This document shows positions 25,114-33,603 of a stretch of DNA of 64,000 nucleotides, in pieces. Below the pieces are notes generated by a model. The model did no database searches, had not been told where the DNA came from, and was given only the letters and a program-made list of their open reading frames with translations. The position numbers and the translations under genes are program-made. Every line of letters begins with the position of its first letter. Within the stretch, counting starts at the first letter, position 1. This DNA is from Pseudorhodoferax sp. Leaf274 (lineage in GTDB: Bacteria; Pseudomonadota; Gammaproteobacteria; Burkholderiales; Burkholderiaceae_C), in assembly GCF_001422445.1 (NCBI RefSeq), contig NZ_LMNA01000027.1, forward strand, positions 124,001 through 188,000. The letters run 5' to 3'.

Positions 25114-25566
25114 ATGGCCCGCCCCTTCAAGATCCCGCAGTCCGTCCTGGTCGTGATCCACACGCCCGCGCTCGAGGTGCTGCTGATCCGCCGGGCCGAT
25201 GCGCTGGAGCATTGGCAGTCCGTCACCGGCAGCAAGGACACCGACGCCGAAGGCCTGCGCGACACCGCTCGGCGCGAGGTGTTCGAGGAGACGGGCATCG
25301 CGTGCGGCGACGCGCTCGTGGACTGGCAGCTGGAGAACATCTATGCGATCTGGCCGCAGTGGCTGCACCGCTACGCACCGGGCGTGCGGCACAACACCGA
25401 GCACCTGTTCAGCCTGGCCGTGCCGGCCGGCACGCCGGTGCGGTTGCATGCGCGCGAACACACGGCCTTCCATTGGCTGCCCTGGCATGCCGCGGCCGAC
25501 GCCTGCTTCTCGCCGTCCAATGCCGAGGCCATCCTGATGCTGCCGCGCTTCGCGGCCCGCGCGTGA
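25114..25566 (+). CDS. nudB: Nudix hydrolase, dihydroneopterin triphosphate diphosphatase-like
   Basis: A 150-residue Nudix protein with the full Nudix box: GSKDTDAEGLRDTARREVFEETGI (about residues 38-61) contains the REVFEETG metal site. The N-terminus FKIPQSVLVVIHT and the W-rich middle fit NudB, which removes pyrophosphate from dihydroneopterin triphosphate, the product of GTP cyclohydrolase I (folE, 4.1 kb downstream). The stop overlaps the next gene's GTG start. A TAGAAT hexamer 8 nt before the ATG, with no Shine-Dalgarno, suggests a leaderless mRNA. Confidence 0.82.
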   Translation: MARPFKIPQSVLVVIHTPALEVLLIRRADALEHWQSVTGSKDTDAEGLRDTARREVFEETGIACGDALVDWQLENIYAIWPQWLHRYAPGVRHNTEHLFSLAVPAGTPVRLHAREHTAFHWLPWHAAADACFSPSNAEAILMLPRFAARA

Positions 25567-26768
25567 CGCGTGCCGCCGACCGCCTGCACGGTGGCCACCA
25601 GCTCACGCTGCTGGAGGGCACGCGCGAGTTCTCCCCCGCGCTGATCGCGGCCCTGGACGCAGCGCGGACGCTGGTCCATTTCGAGACCTACATCTTCGAC
25701 TTCACGGGCAGCGGCGCCGACCTGGCGGAGGCCCTGCTGCGCGCGGCCCGGCGCGGCGTGCGCACCTGCGTGGCCGTGGACGGGCTGGGCACGGGCGCGG
25801 CGCCGCGCGAATGGATGCAGCGCTTCGCAGACGCCGGCGTGCAATGGCGCGTGTACTCCCCTGTCAACGCGCTGGCGCTGCTGCTGCCCACGCGCTGGCG
25901 CCGCCTGCACCGCAAGCTTTGCGTGGTCGACGGCACGGTGGCCTTCTGCGGCGGCATCAACGTGCTGGACGACTTCCACGACCCGAGCTGGGGCCGGCTT
26001 GAGGCACCGCGGCTGGACTTCGCCGTGCGCGTGACGGGCCCGCTCGTGGCCGAGGCGCAGCAGACCGCCGCGCTGCTCTGGCGCCGGCTGCAGGCCGTGC
26101 ACGACCTGCGGCGCCGCGAGCCGCTGCAGGCCGTGCAGGACCTCATGCAGGACGGCGGCGGCCATGGCGCGGCCGTGCCGCACGGCACGGCCGGTGCGCG
26201 CGCCGTGCTGCTGCTGCGCGACAACCTGCGCCACCGCAAGCGCATCGAGCGCGCCTACCTCAAGGCCATCGGCGAGGCACGGCACGAGGTCGTGATCGCC
26301 AACGCCTACTTCATCCCCGGCCGCAGGCTGCGCAACGCGCTGGTGCGCGCAGCGCGGCGCGGCGTGCAGGTGCAGTTGCTGCTGCAGGGCCGCTACGAGT
26401 ACTTCATGCAGTACCACGCCTCGCGGCCGGTGTACGGCCTGCTCATGCAGGCGGGCGTCGAGATCCACGAGTACGCGCCCAGCTTCCTGCACGCCAAGGT
26501 GGCCGTGATCGACGGGCACTGGGCCACGGTGGGCTCGTCCAACCTCGACCCGCTGAGCCTGCTGCTCGCGCGCGAAGCCAATGTGGTCATCGAGGACAAG
26601 GCCTTCGCGCAGCAGTTGCGCGCTCGCCTGCTGCGCGCGATGCGCGAGGAGGGCAAGCGCATGGAGCCCACCCGCCACGGCCACCGGCCCTGGGTGCAGC
26701 GCTGCAAGGAACACCTGGCGATGCTGGTGATGCGCCTGGCCCTGCTGGTCACCGGCAAGCGCTATTGA
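25563..26768 (+). CDS. clsB: cardiolipin synthase B-type phospholipase-D family protein
   Basis: A 401-residue protein with two HKD motifs, HRKLCVVDGTVAFCGGIN (about 115-132) and HAKVAVIDGHWATVGSSN (about 310-327), as in ClsB/YbhO. These enzymes make cardiolipin or phosphatidylglycerol by phosphatidyl transfer at the inner membrane. A hydrophobic C-terminal segment (LAMLVMRLALLVTG) may help membrane contact. It starts with GTG overlapping the nudB stop by 4 bp, so translation is coupled. The longer upstream frame is a shadow of nudB. The 115 bp after it hold only the promoter of the exonuclease gene. Confidence 0.87.
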   Translation: MTRAADRLHGGHQLTLLEGTREFSPALIAALDAARTLVHFETYIFDFTGSGADLAEALLRAARRGVRTCVAVDGLGTGAAPREWMQRFADAGVQWRVYSPVNALALLLPTRWRRLHRKLCVVDGTVAFCGGINVLDDFHDPSWGRLEAPRLDFAVRVTGPLVAEAQQTAALLWRRLQAVHDLRRREPLQAVQDLMQDGGGHGAAVPHGTAGARAVLLLRDNLRHRKRIERAYLKAIGEARHEVVIANAYFIPGRRLRNALVRAARRGVQVQLLLQGRYEYFMQYHASRPVYGLLMQAGVEIHEYAPSFLHAKVAVIDGHWATVGSSNLDPLSLLLAREANVVIEDKAFAQQLRARLLRAMREEGKRMEPTRHGHRPWVQRCKEHLAMLVMRLALLVTGKRY

Positions 26769-26883
26769 TAGCACCAACAGGTCCGCCGAGGGCACCAACC
26801 TCCAGCACCGCGGGCCGCCGGCCTACGCCAGCATTGCATCGGGGCCGTTCTCGACGGCGCACGGGCCGCCGCACAATCGTTGC

Positions 26884-27900
26884 ATGAGTGAACTCGTGGT
26901 GCAGCGGCCCGAGGGCCTGTATTGCCCGCCCGGCGATTTCTACATCGATCCCTGGCGGCCCGTGCCCCGCGCCGTCATCACCCATGCCCATGCCGACCAT
27001 GCCCGCATCGGCCACGGCCACTACTTGGCGGCCGCGCCCGGCGAAGGCGTGCTGCGCCAGCGGCTGGGCGAGATCACGCTGCAGACCCTGGCCTACGGCG
27101 AGCGCATCGTGCACGGTGGCGTGGAGGTCTCGCTGCACCCTGCAGGCCACGTGCTGGGCTCGGCACAGGTGCGGATGGCGAGCACGGGGCGAGGTGGCGG
27201 AGAGGTCTGGATCGCCAGCGGCGACTACAAGGTCGCGCCCGACCCGACCTGCGCGCCGTTCGAGCCGCAGCGTTGCGATGTGTTCATCACCGAATCGACT
27301 TTCGGACTGCCGATCTACCGTTGGCGCAGCGATGCCGAGCTGTTCGCCGAGATCGACGCATGGTGGCAGTCCAATGCCGAACTCGGCCGCGCCAGCGTGC
27401 TGGCCTGCTACAGCTTCGGCAAGGCCCAGCGCATCCTGGCCGGCGTCAACGCGGCGATCGGGCCCATCGTCGTGCATGGTGCCGTGGAGCCGCTGAACCA
27501 GGCCTACCGCGCGGCCGGCGTGGCCTTGCCGGCCACGCAACTGGCCACCGAGGTGACGGACCGTGCCGTGTTCAAGCGCGCACTCGTGCTGTGCCCACCC
27601 AGCGCGGCCGCCAGCACCTGGGCGCGCCGCTTCGGCGAGTTCGGCACGGCCTTCGCGAGCGGGTGGATGCAGCTGCGCGGCGCGCGCCGGCGTGGCGGCT
27701 ACGACCGCGGCTTCGTGCTCAGCGACCATGCGGACTGGCCCGGCCTGCACGCGGCCATCGGCGCAACCGGTGCGCAGCGCGTGATCGTGACCCACGGCAG
27801 CATTCCCGTGATGGTGCGCTACCTGGCCGAGCAAGGCCTGGAGGCCGGCGCGTTCCAGACCGAGTATGGCGACGAGGCGCTGGAGACCGAGGCGGCATGA
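26884..27900 (+). CDS. ligase-associated DNA exonuclease (metallo-beta-lactamase fold)
   Basis: A 338-residue metallo-beta-lactamase/beta-CASP-type protein. It has the metal motif HAHADH (residues 34-39), a second-site HPAGHVLGSAQ, the aspartate in IASGDYK and histidine in VLSDHADW. Genes of this type sit next to bacterial ATP-dependent ligases and are related to mRNA 3'-end processing and SNM1-like nucleases; a DNA-repair nuclease role is assumed. It overlaps the ligase gene (ATGA). A CACAAT hexamer ends 6 nt before the ATG, suggesting leaderless expression. Confidence 0.85.
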   Translation: MSELVVQRPEGLYCPPGDFYIDPWRPVPRAVITHAHADHARIGHGHYLAAAPGEGVLRQRLGEITLQTLAYGERIVHGGVEVSLHPAGHVLGSAQVRMASTGRGGGEVWIASGDYKVAPDPTCAPFEPQRCDVFITESTFGLPIYRWRSDAELFAEIDAWWQSNAELGRASVLACYSFGKAQRILAGVNAAIGPIVVHGAVEPLNQAYRAAGVALPATQLATEVTDRAVFKRALVLCPPSAAASTWARRFGEFGTAFASGWMQLRGARRRGGYDRGFVLSDHADWPGLHAAIGATGAQRVIVTHGSIPVMVRYLAEQGLEAGAFQTEYGDEALETEAA

Positions 27901-29648
27901 AGCTCTTCGCGCGCCTGTTCACCGAGCTGGACGCCACCACCTCCACCAGCGCCAAGGTGCAGGCCATGCAGCGCTACTTCGCGCAGGCGCAGCCGGCCGA
28001 CGCCGCCTGGGCCGTGTACTTCCTGGCCGGTGGCAAGCCGCGCCAGGTGGTGCGCACGGCCAGCCTGCGCACCATCGCGTGCGAGATGGCCGGCATCCCC
28101 GACTGGCTGTTCGAGGAGAGCTACCAGGCCGTGGGCGACCTGGCCGAGACCATCGCCTACATCCTGCCGCTGCAGGGCGGCGGCAGCACCTTGGGCCTGG
28201 CGGCCTGGATCGAGGAACGCCTGCTGCCCCTGCGTGGCCTGCCGGAGCCCGAGGTGGCCACGCGCGTGCGCGGCTATTGGCAGGAACTCGATCCGCAAGG
28301 CCGCTTCCTGCTCATCAAGCTCGTGAGCGGCGGCTTTCGCGTGGGCGTGAGCAAGCTGCTCGTGCAGCGGGCGCTGGCCGCGCACGCGGGCGTGGACGCC
28401 AAGCGCGTGGCCCAGCGCATGATGGGCTACACCGACACGCGCAGCATGCCCACGCCCGAGCGTTTCGCAGCGCTCACGCACGCGGCGCAGGAGGGAGACG
28501 GCCCCCATGCGCCGGCCGACCCGGGCCAGCCCTACCCCTTCTTTCTCGCGCACCAGCTCGACACCCCGCTCGACGAGCTGCCCGCACGGCTGGGGCCCGT
28601 GGACGACTGGCAGGTGGAATGGAAATACGACGGCATCCGCGGCCAGGTGGTCAAGCGCGCGGGCCAGGTCTGGCTCTGGTCGCGCGGCGAAGAGCTCGTG
28701 ACCGATCGCTTTCCCGAGATCGTGGCCGCCTCCGCCGCCCTGCCCGACGGCACGGTGCTGGACGGCGAGATCCTGGTCTGGCCGGCGCAGGCCGAACAGC
28801 CCGCGCCCTTCGCACTGCTGCAGCAGCGCATCGCGCGCAAGACGCTGCCGCGCAAGCTGCTGGCCGATGCCCCGGTGGCCTTCGTGGCCTACGACCTCCT
28901 CGAATGGGAGGGCCGGGACCTGCGCGCCCAGCCGCAAGGCACGCGCCGTGCGGAGCTGGAGCGGCTGCTGGCCGGCCATCCCGTGCTGCGGTTGTCGCCG
29001 CTGGTCGTGGGGGCCGACTGGCCTGCACTTGCGGCGGCCCGCGCGCAATCGCGCGAGCGCAGCGTCGAAGGCCTCATGCTCAAGCGCCGCGATGCCGCCT
29101 ACGGCACCGGCCGCACCAAGCTCGACGGGCTGTGGTGGAAGTGGAAGATCGACCCGATGACCGTCGACGCCGTGCTGGTCTACGCCCAGGCCGGCCATGG
29201 CCGCCGCGCTTCCGTCTACACCGACTACACCTTCGCGGTATGGAACCGCACGCCCGCGGACGCTGCGGAGGCCCAGGGCGTGCTCGACGCCATCGCGCGC
29301 CGGGAGCCGGCCGTGCCGGGCGCGCTGCAGCTGGTCGCCTTCGCCAAGGCCTACTCGGGCCTGACCGACGTCGAATTCCGCCGCGTGGACGCGGTGATCC
29401 GGCGCAACACGCTGGAGAAGTTCGGGCCCGTGCGCAGCGTCGTGCCCTCGCTGGTGTTCGAGCTCGGTTTCGAGGGCATCGCGCGCAGCCCGCGGCACAA
29501 GAGCGGCATCGCGGTGCGCTTTCCGCGCATGCTGCGCATCCGCGACGACAAGCCCATCCACGAGGCCGGCACGCTGGCCGAACTCGAGGACCTGCTGCAC
29601 GCCAGCGCGGCCAGCGGCGAGCCCGTTCCCGAAAAAGGCCTGGGTTAA
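27897..29648 (+). CDS. ATP-dependent DNA ligase
   Basis: A 583-residue ligase with three expected parts: an N-terminal DNA-binding domain (about 1-200), the nucleotidyltransferase domain with the AMP-accepting lysine in EWKYDGIRGQ (Lys243), LDGEI, ERSVEGLMLK and WWKWK motifs, and a C-terminal OB fold. It seals DNA nicks using ATP, in addition to the essential NAD+-dependent LigA expected elsewhere. The start ATG overlaps the exonuclease stop, so they are co-translated. The Lhr-type helicase that often accompanies this pair is not adjacent. Confidence 0.93.
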   Translation: MKLFARLFTELDATTSTSAKVQAMQRYFAQAQPADAAWAVYFLAGGKPRQVVRTASLRTIACEMAGIPDWLFEESYQAVGDLAETIAYILPLQGGGSTLGLAAWIEERLLPLRGLPEPEVATRVRGYWQELDPQGRFLLIKLVSGGFRVGVSKLLVQRALAAHAGVDAKRVAQRMMGYTDTRSMPTPERFAALTHAAQEGDGPHAPADPGQPYPFFLAHQLDTPLDELPARLGPVDDWQVEWKYDGIRGQVVKRAGQVWLWSRGEELVTDRFPEIVAASAALPDGTVLDGEILVWPAQAEQPAPFALLQQRIARKTLPRKLLADAPVAFVAYDLLEWEGRDLRAQPQGTRRAELERLLAGHPVLRLSPLVVGADWPALAAARAQSRERSVEGLMLKRRDAAYGTGRTKLDGLWWKWKIDPMTVDAVLVYAQAGHGRRASVYTDYTFAVWNRTPADAAEAQGVLDAIARREPAVPGALQLVAFAKAYSGLTDVEFRRVDAVIRRNTLEKFGPVRSVVPSLVFELGFEGIARSPRHKSGIAVRFPRMLRIRDDKPIHEAGTLAELEDLLHASAASGEPVPEKGLG

Positions 29649-29657
29649 TATCCCGCG

Positions 29658-30392
29658 ATGCTCATGCACCCGCCAGGCGCAGCAGCGCTGACCTCTACCG
29701 CAACCGAAGACGAAGGCACGCCTGTCTCGGTGAAGATCCGCGAGCGCCTGAACGCCGCCAAGAAGCGCTTCAACGCCAACGACAACATCGCCGAGTTCAT
29801 CGAACCCGGCGAGCTCGAGCAGTTGCTCGACGAGGTGACGAAGAAGATGGAGGGCGTGCTCTCCAGCATGGTGATCGACACCGAGCGCGACCACAACACC
29901 GACAACACCGCGCGCCGCGTGGCCAAGATGTATGTCAACGAGGTGTTCCGCGGCCGCTACGTGAAGCCGCCCAGCATCACCGAGTTCCCGAACGCCGAGC
30001 ACCTGAACGAGCTCATGATCGTCGGCCCGATCACGGTGCGCAGCGCCTGCTCGCACCACTTCTGTCCGGTGATCGGCCGCATCTGGATCGGCGTGATGCC
30101 CAACGAACACACCAACGTGATCGGGCTGTCCAAGTACGCGCGGCTGGCCGAGTGGATCATGGGCCGCCCGCAGATCCAGGAAGAGGCCGTGGTGCAACTG
30201 GCCGACCTGATCATGGACAAGACGCAGCCCGATGGCCTGGCCATCGTGATGGAGGCCAGCCACTACTGCATGGCCTGGCGCGGCGTGAAGGACATGGACA
30301 GCAAGATGATCAACTCGGTCATGCGCGGCGTGTTCCTCAAGGACCCGAACCTGCGCCGCGAATTCCTCGCGCTGATCCCCAACCGGAAGTAA
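29658..30392 (+). CDS. folE: GTP cyclohydrolase I
   Basis: A 244-residue FolE-type enzyme that converts GTP to 7,8-dihydroneopterin triphosphate, the first step to folate and biopterins. It has the substrate/zinc motifs VRSACSHHFCPV (CSHH instead of the usual CEHH), IGLSKYARLAEW and EASHYCMAWRGV, the last supplying the second zinc cysteine. It has a ~40-residue N-terminal extension. TAATAT lies 6 nt before the ATG and there is no Shine-Dalgarno, so the mRNA may be leaderless. The BLUF gene follows after 2 bp. Confidence 0.9.
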   Translation: MLMHPPGAAALTSTATEDEGTPVSVKIRERLNAAKKRFNANDNIAEFIEPGELEQLLDEVTKKMEGVLSSMVIDTERDHNTDNTARRVAKMYVNEVFRGRYVKPPSITEFPNAEHLNELMIVGPITVRSACSHHFCPVIGRIWIGVMPNEHTNVIGLSKYARLAEWIMGRPQIQEEAVVQLADLIMDKTQPDGLAIVMEASHYCMAWRGVKDMDSKMINSVMRGVFLKDPNLRREFLALIPNRK

Positions 30393-30394
30393 AC

Positions 30395-30817
30395 ATGCTC
30401 GTCCGCCTGCTCTATGCCAGCCGCGCCGTGGACACCAGCCCGGGGGCCATCGAGGCGATCCTGACCCAGGCCCGCGAACACAACCCGAGCTGCGGCATCA
30501 CCGGCATCCTCTGCTATGGCGGCGGCATCTTCCTGCAGGCCATCGAAGGCGGGCGCATGGCCGTGAGCGAGCTGTTCGGCCACATCCAGAAAGACCCGCG
30601 CCACCAGGACGTCGCGCTGCTGCACTTCGAGGAGATCAGCGAGCGGCGCTTCGGTGGCTGGACGATGGGACAGGTGAACCTGAACCGGCTCAACCACTCC
30701 ATCTTGCTCAAGTACTCGGAGAGGGCCGAACTCGATCCCTACGCGGTCTCGGGCAAGGTCTCGCTGGCGCTGCTCGAAGAGCTGATGGCGACAGCCTCCA
30801 TCATCGGGCGTGTGTGA
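30395..30817 (+). CDS. short BLUF-domain blue-light photoreceptor
   Basis: A 140-residue protein made almost entirely of one BLUF domain, which binds FAD non-covalently and senses blue light. The key residues are present: Tyr7 (LLYAS), Asn30 (EHNPSCGITG), Gln48 (IFLQAIEG), Trp89 and Met91 (GGWTMG). The ~40-residue C-terminal helical cap matches short PixD-like BLUF proteins that act by protein-protein contact. It starts 2 bp after folE, so it is co-transcribed with it, and lies 97 bp before a receiver-only response regulator and a histidine kinase, possible partners. Confidence 0.92.
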   Translation: MLVRLLYASRAVDTSPGAIEAILTQAREHNPSCGITGILCYGGGIFLQAIEGGRMAVSELFGHIQKDPRHQDVALLHFEEISERRFGGWTMGQVNLNRLNHSILLKYSERAELDPYAVSGKVSLALLEELMATASIIGRV

Positions 30818-30856
30818 TGGACCCGGGTGTATACCCGGAACACAAACGCGCCATGT

Positions 30857-30872
30857 GTAGGCAACCTCCTAC
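30857..30872. promoter_or_regulatory. GTAGG-N6-CCTAC inverted repeat
   Basis: A perfect 5-bp inverted repeat, containing a TCCTAC core, lies between the BLUF gene and the receiver gene. It is 22 bp upstream of a CACAAT -10-like hexamer (30895-30900). The same core occurs upstream of other stress genes in the window. Confidence 0.4.
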
Positions 30873-30913
30873 GCCTTGCCCCATGCTGCGCTGGCACAAT
30901 CCTGCGAGCGCGG

Positions 30914-31327
30914 ATGCACCTTGCTCCCGCGGCCAGAACCCGAACCACCGTGGCGCTCAGAACATACATCGTCGAAGACAACCCCACCATCCGCGAGAAC
31001 CTCATCGCGACCCTGGAGGAACTGGCGAACATTCTGGCGGTCGGCAGTGCCGAGACCGAAAACGAGGGCAAAGCCTGGCTTACCGAAAATGGTCCGCAAT
31101 GGGACCTCGCCATCGTCGACCTGTTCCTCAAGCAGGGCAGCGGCCTGGGCATCCTGCATGCATGCAAGGACCGCACGCCGAGCCAGAAGCTCGTGGTGCT
31201 GTCCAACTACGCCACCCCCGACATCCGCAAGCGCTGCGCGCAGCTGGGCGTGGACGCGGTGTTCGACAAATCCAACGAGATCGATGCGCTGATCGATTTT
31301 TGCGTCGAGCAGTCGTCTCGCGCGTGA
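30914..31327 (+). CDS. stand-alone receiver-domain response regulator
   Basis: A 137-residue CheY-like receiver: acidic pair Glu21-Asp22, phosphoacceptor Asp69 (VDLFLKQGSGLGI), Ser97 at the switch position and Lys119 (FDKS). It has no DNA-binding or enzymatic output domain, although the neighbouring HisKA_3-type kinase normally partners NarL-type receiver-HTH proteins. It probably passes phosphate or acts by contact. A CACAAT hexamer lies 13 nt before the ATG; a GTG at 30952 is an alternative start nearer to the domain edge. Confidence 0.82.
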   Translation: MHLAPAARTRTTVALRTYIVEDNPTIRENLIATLEELANILAVGSAETENEGKAWLTENGPQWDLAIVDLFLKQGSGLGILHACKDRTPSQKLVVLSNYATPDIRKRCAQLGVDAVFDKSNEIDALIDFCVEQSSRA

Positions 31328-31344
31328 GCGCGGGGGGCTGACGC

Positions 31345-32727
31345 GTGCTGCGCTTCGCACGTCCGCGCTGGCTTTCCATCCCGACGATGGCTGTCAGCCT
31401 GCCGCTGGCGATCCTGGCCGCTGCCGTGCTCATCGCGATCAACGAGACCGGCCACAGCCGGTCGATGGCCGCGCTGTCCAGCATGACCCAGGTGCAGCAG
31501 ACACGCAGCGGTGTCACCCAGTTGCTGCAGCACATGCTGGATGCCGAGACCGGCCAGCGCGGCTATCTGCTGACGGGCGATGTGCGTTACCTCGAACCCT
31601 ACGAGAGTGCCACCTCGGTCATCGCGCAGAACCTGGACGAACTGCGGAGCCTGTACCTGCAGCACCCCCGCGAGCTGGACCTGTTCGCCGAACTCTCGCG
31701 CAACGTGCAGCGCAAGCTGGCCGAGATGGACGTCAGCGTGCGGCTGCGCAAGCAGGGGCACGAGGACGCCTGGAAGTTCGTGCTCAGCACCGACGTCGGC
31801 CAGGAGCACATGAACGCCATCCGCGAGCAGTCGGCGCAGTTGCTGCAGGCCGCGATGCTGCGCCAGGCGGCGGGCGAGGCGCAGATCACGCAGGCGCTGC
31901 AGCTGTCGCGCATCGGCATCGCGCTCGTGGCCATGGTCGGGCTGCTGGCCTTCTACATGTACCTGCGCCAGACGCGCCGGCTGCAGGCGGTCGACCAGCG
32001 CGTGCAGGAAGACCTGCAGCGCGAGCGCGACCTGCTGGGCCAGCAGGTCAAGGAACGCACGGCCACCCTGGCCGAGCTGGCCACCCACCTGCAGGAGGTG
32101 CGCGAGCGCGAGCGCGGACACCTTGCGCGCGAACTGCACGACGAACTCGGCGCGCTGCTGACGGCCGCCAAGCTCGATGTGGCGCGCCTCAAGTCGCGGC
32201 TGGGCGCGGACTCGCCCGACGCGCTGCAACGCATCCAGCACCTGACCGACACGCTCAACAGCGGCATTGCGCTCAAGCGCCGCATCATCGAAGACCTGCG
32301 CCCTTCCTCGCTGACCAACCTGGGCCTGGTCACCTCGCTGGAGATCCTCGCGCGCGAGTTCGGAGAGCGCTCGGTGCTGCCCGTCACCACCAACCTCGAG
32401 CATGTCGAGCTCGACGAGGCCGCGCAGCTGACGGTGTACCGGCTGGTGCAGGAGTCGCTGACCAACATCGGCAAGTACGCGCGCGCCAAGCAGGTGCACG
32501 TGAGCGTGCAGAACTACGGCAGCCACGTGACGGTGGAGGTGCAGGACGACGGTGAAGGTTTCGACACCAGCCGCACGGCACCGGCTGCCAGCCACGGCCT
32601 GGCCGGCATGCGGCACCGCGTGGAAGCAGCCGGCGGACGCCTGGCCATCAGCTCCACCCTGGGCCAGGGCACGCGCGTGTCGGCAACGCTGCCGGTGGGC
32701 GCACGCCCACCCCGCGCCGGGGCCTGA
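31345..32727 (+). CDS. CHASE3-type sensor histidine kinase (NarX/HisKA_3 family)
   Basis: A 460-residue membrane kinase with TM1 (about 12-31), a periplasmic all-helical CHASE3-like domain (40-185, with AETGQRGYLLTGD), TM2 (189-207), a coiled coil (210-255), a HisKA_3 domain with the phospho-histidine in RELHDELGALL (His265), and a HATPase domain (N-box ESLTNIGKYA, G-boxes DDGEGF and SHGLAGMRHR). It starts with GTG 17 bp after the receiver gene, so the pair is an operon. A GGCAGCC/GGCTGCC hairpin without a T-tract follows. The signal is unknown; BLUF input is a possibility. Confidence 0.88.
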   Translation: MLRFARPRWLSIPTMAVSLPLAILAAAVLIAINETGHSRSMAALSSMTQVQQTRSGVTQLLQHMLDAETGQRGYLLTGDVRYLEPYESATSVIAQNLDELRSLYLQHPRELDLFAELSRNVQRKLAEMDVSVRLRKQGHEDAWKFVLSTDVGQEHMNAIREQSAQLLQAAMLRQAAGEAQITQALQLSRIGIALVAMVGLLAFYMYLRQTRRLQAVDQRVQEDLQRERDLLGQQVKERTATLAELATHLQEVRERERGHLARELHDELGALLTAAKLDVARLKSRLGADSPDALQRIQHLTDTLNSGIALKRRIIEDLRPSSLTNLGLVTSLEILAREFGERSVLPVTTNLEHVELDEAAQLTVYRLVQESLTNIGKYARAKQVHVSVQNYGSHVTVEVQDDGEGFDTSRTAPAASHGLAGMRHRVEAAGGRLAISSTLGQGTRVSATLPVGARPPRAGA

Positions 32728-32756
32728 GCGCCTTGCGGCAGCCCCGGTCGGCTGCC

Positions 32757-32762
32757 TCCTAC
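32757..32762 (+). promoter_or_regulatory. TCCTAC element upstream of the small stress-gene cluster
   Basis: GCCTCCTACACAGCG lies about 125 bp before the DUF1328 gene, in the 160-bp gap after the kinase gene. It shares its core with elements upstream of katE, both csbD genes and the receiver gene. Confidence 0.3.
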
Positions 32763-32887
32763 ACAGCGAGCGCACTGCAACCGACGGTGCGAGCCGCCGG
32801 CCGCTGATCGGTCTGCGCAACCGCTCTCCTTAAGCTCGTGACCAGGCCACAACGATGGCCCTTCCCAACAGCCACAAGGAGTCTGAC

Positions 32888-33052
32888 ATGCTGCACTACT
32901 CGGTCGTTTTCCTGGTGATCGCACTGATTGCCGCTGTCTTCGGCTTTGGCGGCATCGCTGCCGGCGCGGTCGAGATTGCCAAGATCCTGTTCTTCATCTT
33001 CGCCGTGATGGCCATCGTCGGCTTCGTCGTCAGCATGGTGCGTCGCAACTAG
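32888..33052 (+). CDS. DUF1328 (YtjA-like) small membrane protein
   Basis: A 54-residue protein with two hydrophobic helices separated by a [14 protein letters not shown] turn, the DUF1328 signature, and a short basic C-terminus (MVRRN). Function is unknown; homologues are common stress-associated inner-membrane peptides. The ATG at 32888 has an AAGGAG site. It heads a run of small genes (to 34863) that look like one envelope-stress cluster. Confidence 0.85.
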   Translation: MLHYSVVFLVIALIAAVFGFGGIAAGAVEIAKILFFIFAVMAIVGFVVSMVRRN

Positions 33053-33149
33053 CAGCCAGGCCGGCCGGCGCCGCCGTCTTCCCGAGCACCCCGGCCCGCC
33101 GGCCGCCCAACGCCGCATCCGCCTCTTCCCTCGAACACAAGGAAATTCC

Positions 33150-33569
33150 ATGAACATCCGCACGCACAACGGCCTGTCCCGCGAAGCCGACCAACTGACC
33201 CGCCAACTGTCCGACAAGGTCATGCAGTCGGCCCATGACGCGGTGGAGTCGACCCGCGACCTGGCACACCACGCACTGGAAGGCGCCGACAGCGCAGTGC
33301 GCCGCGCCCGCAGCCGCATCGACCCGGCCATCGAGGATATTGCGCACGGCGCGCAGAAGCTGGCACACCGCGGCATCGACCTGGCCTCGCACACCGGTGC
33401 GCGCGCCCAGCAGTCGCTGCGCCAGTGCGCGGCCGTGACCGAGCGCTATGTGGCCGACCAGCCGGTGCGCGCGATCCTGATCGCTGCCGCAGCGGGCGCG
33501 ATCATTGCCGCGCTGGCCCTGGCGACGACGCGCAAGCGCCGCGACGACACCAAGCACCGCCAGTACTGA
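33150..33569 (+). CDS. DUF883/ElaB-like membrane-anchored protein
   Basis: A 139-residue protein with a long amphipathic helical region (residues 5-100) and a single C-terminal membrane anchor preceded by RYVADQPVRAILIAAAAGAII, the hallmark of the YqjD/ElaB/DUF883 group. E. coli members are RpoS-dependent and some bind ribosomes at the inner membrane. An AAGGAAA Shine-Dalgarno precedes the ATG. It is probably co-transcribed with the flanking small genes. Confidence 0.75.
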   Translation: MNIRTHNGLSREADQLTRQLSDKVMQSAHDAVESTRDLAHHALEGADSAVRRARSRIDPAIEDIAHGAQKLAHRGIDLASHTGARAQQSLRQCAAVTERYVADQPVRAILIAAAAGAIIAALALATTRKRRDDTKHRQY

Positions 33570-33603
33570 GCCGACGGCACACGCCCTAGCGCCCTGCACG
33601 ACG

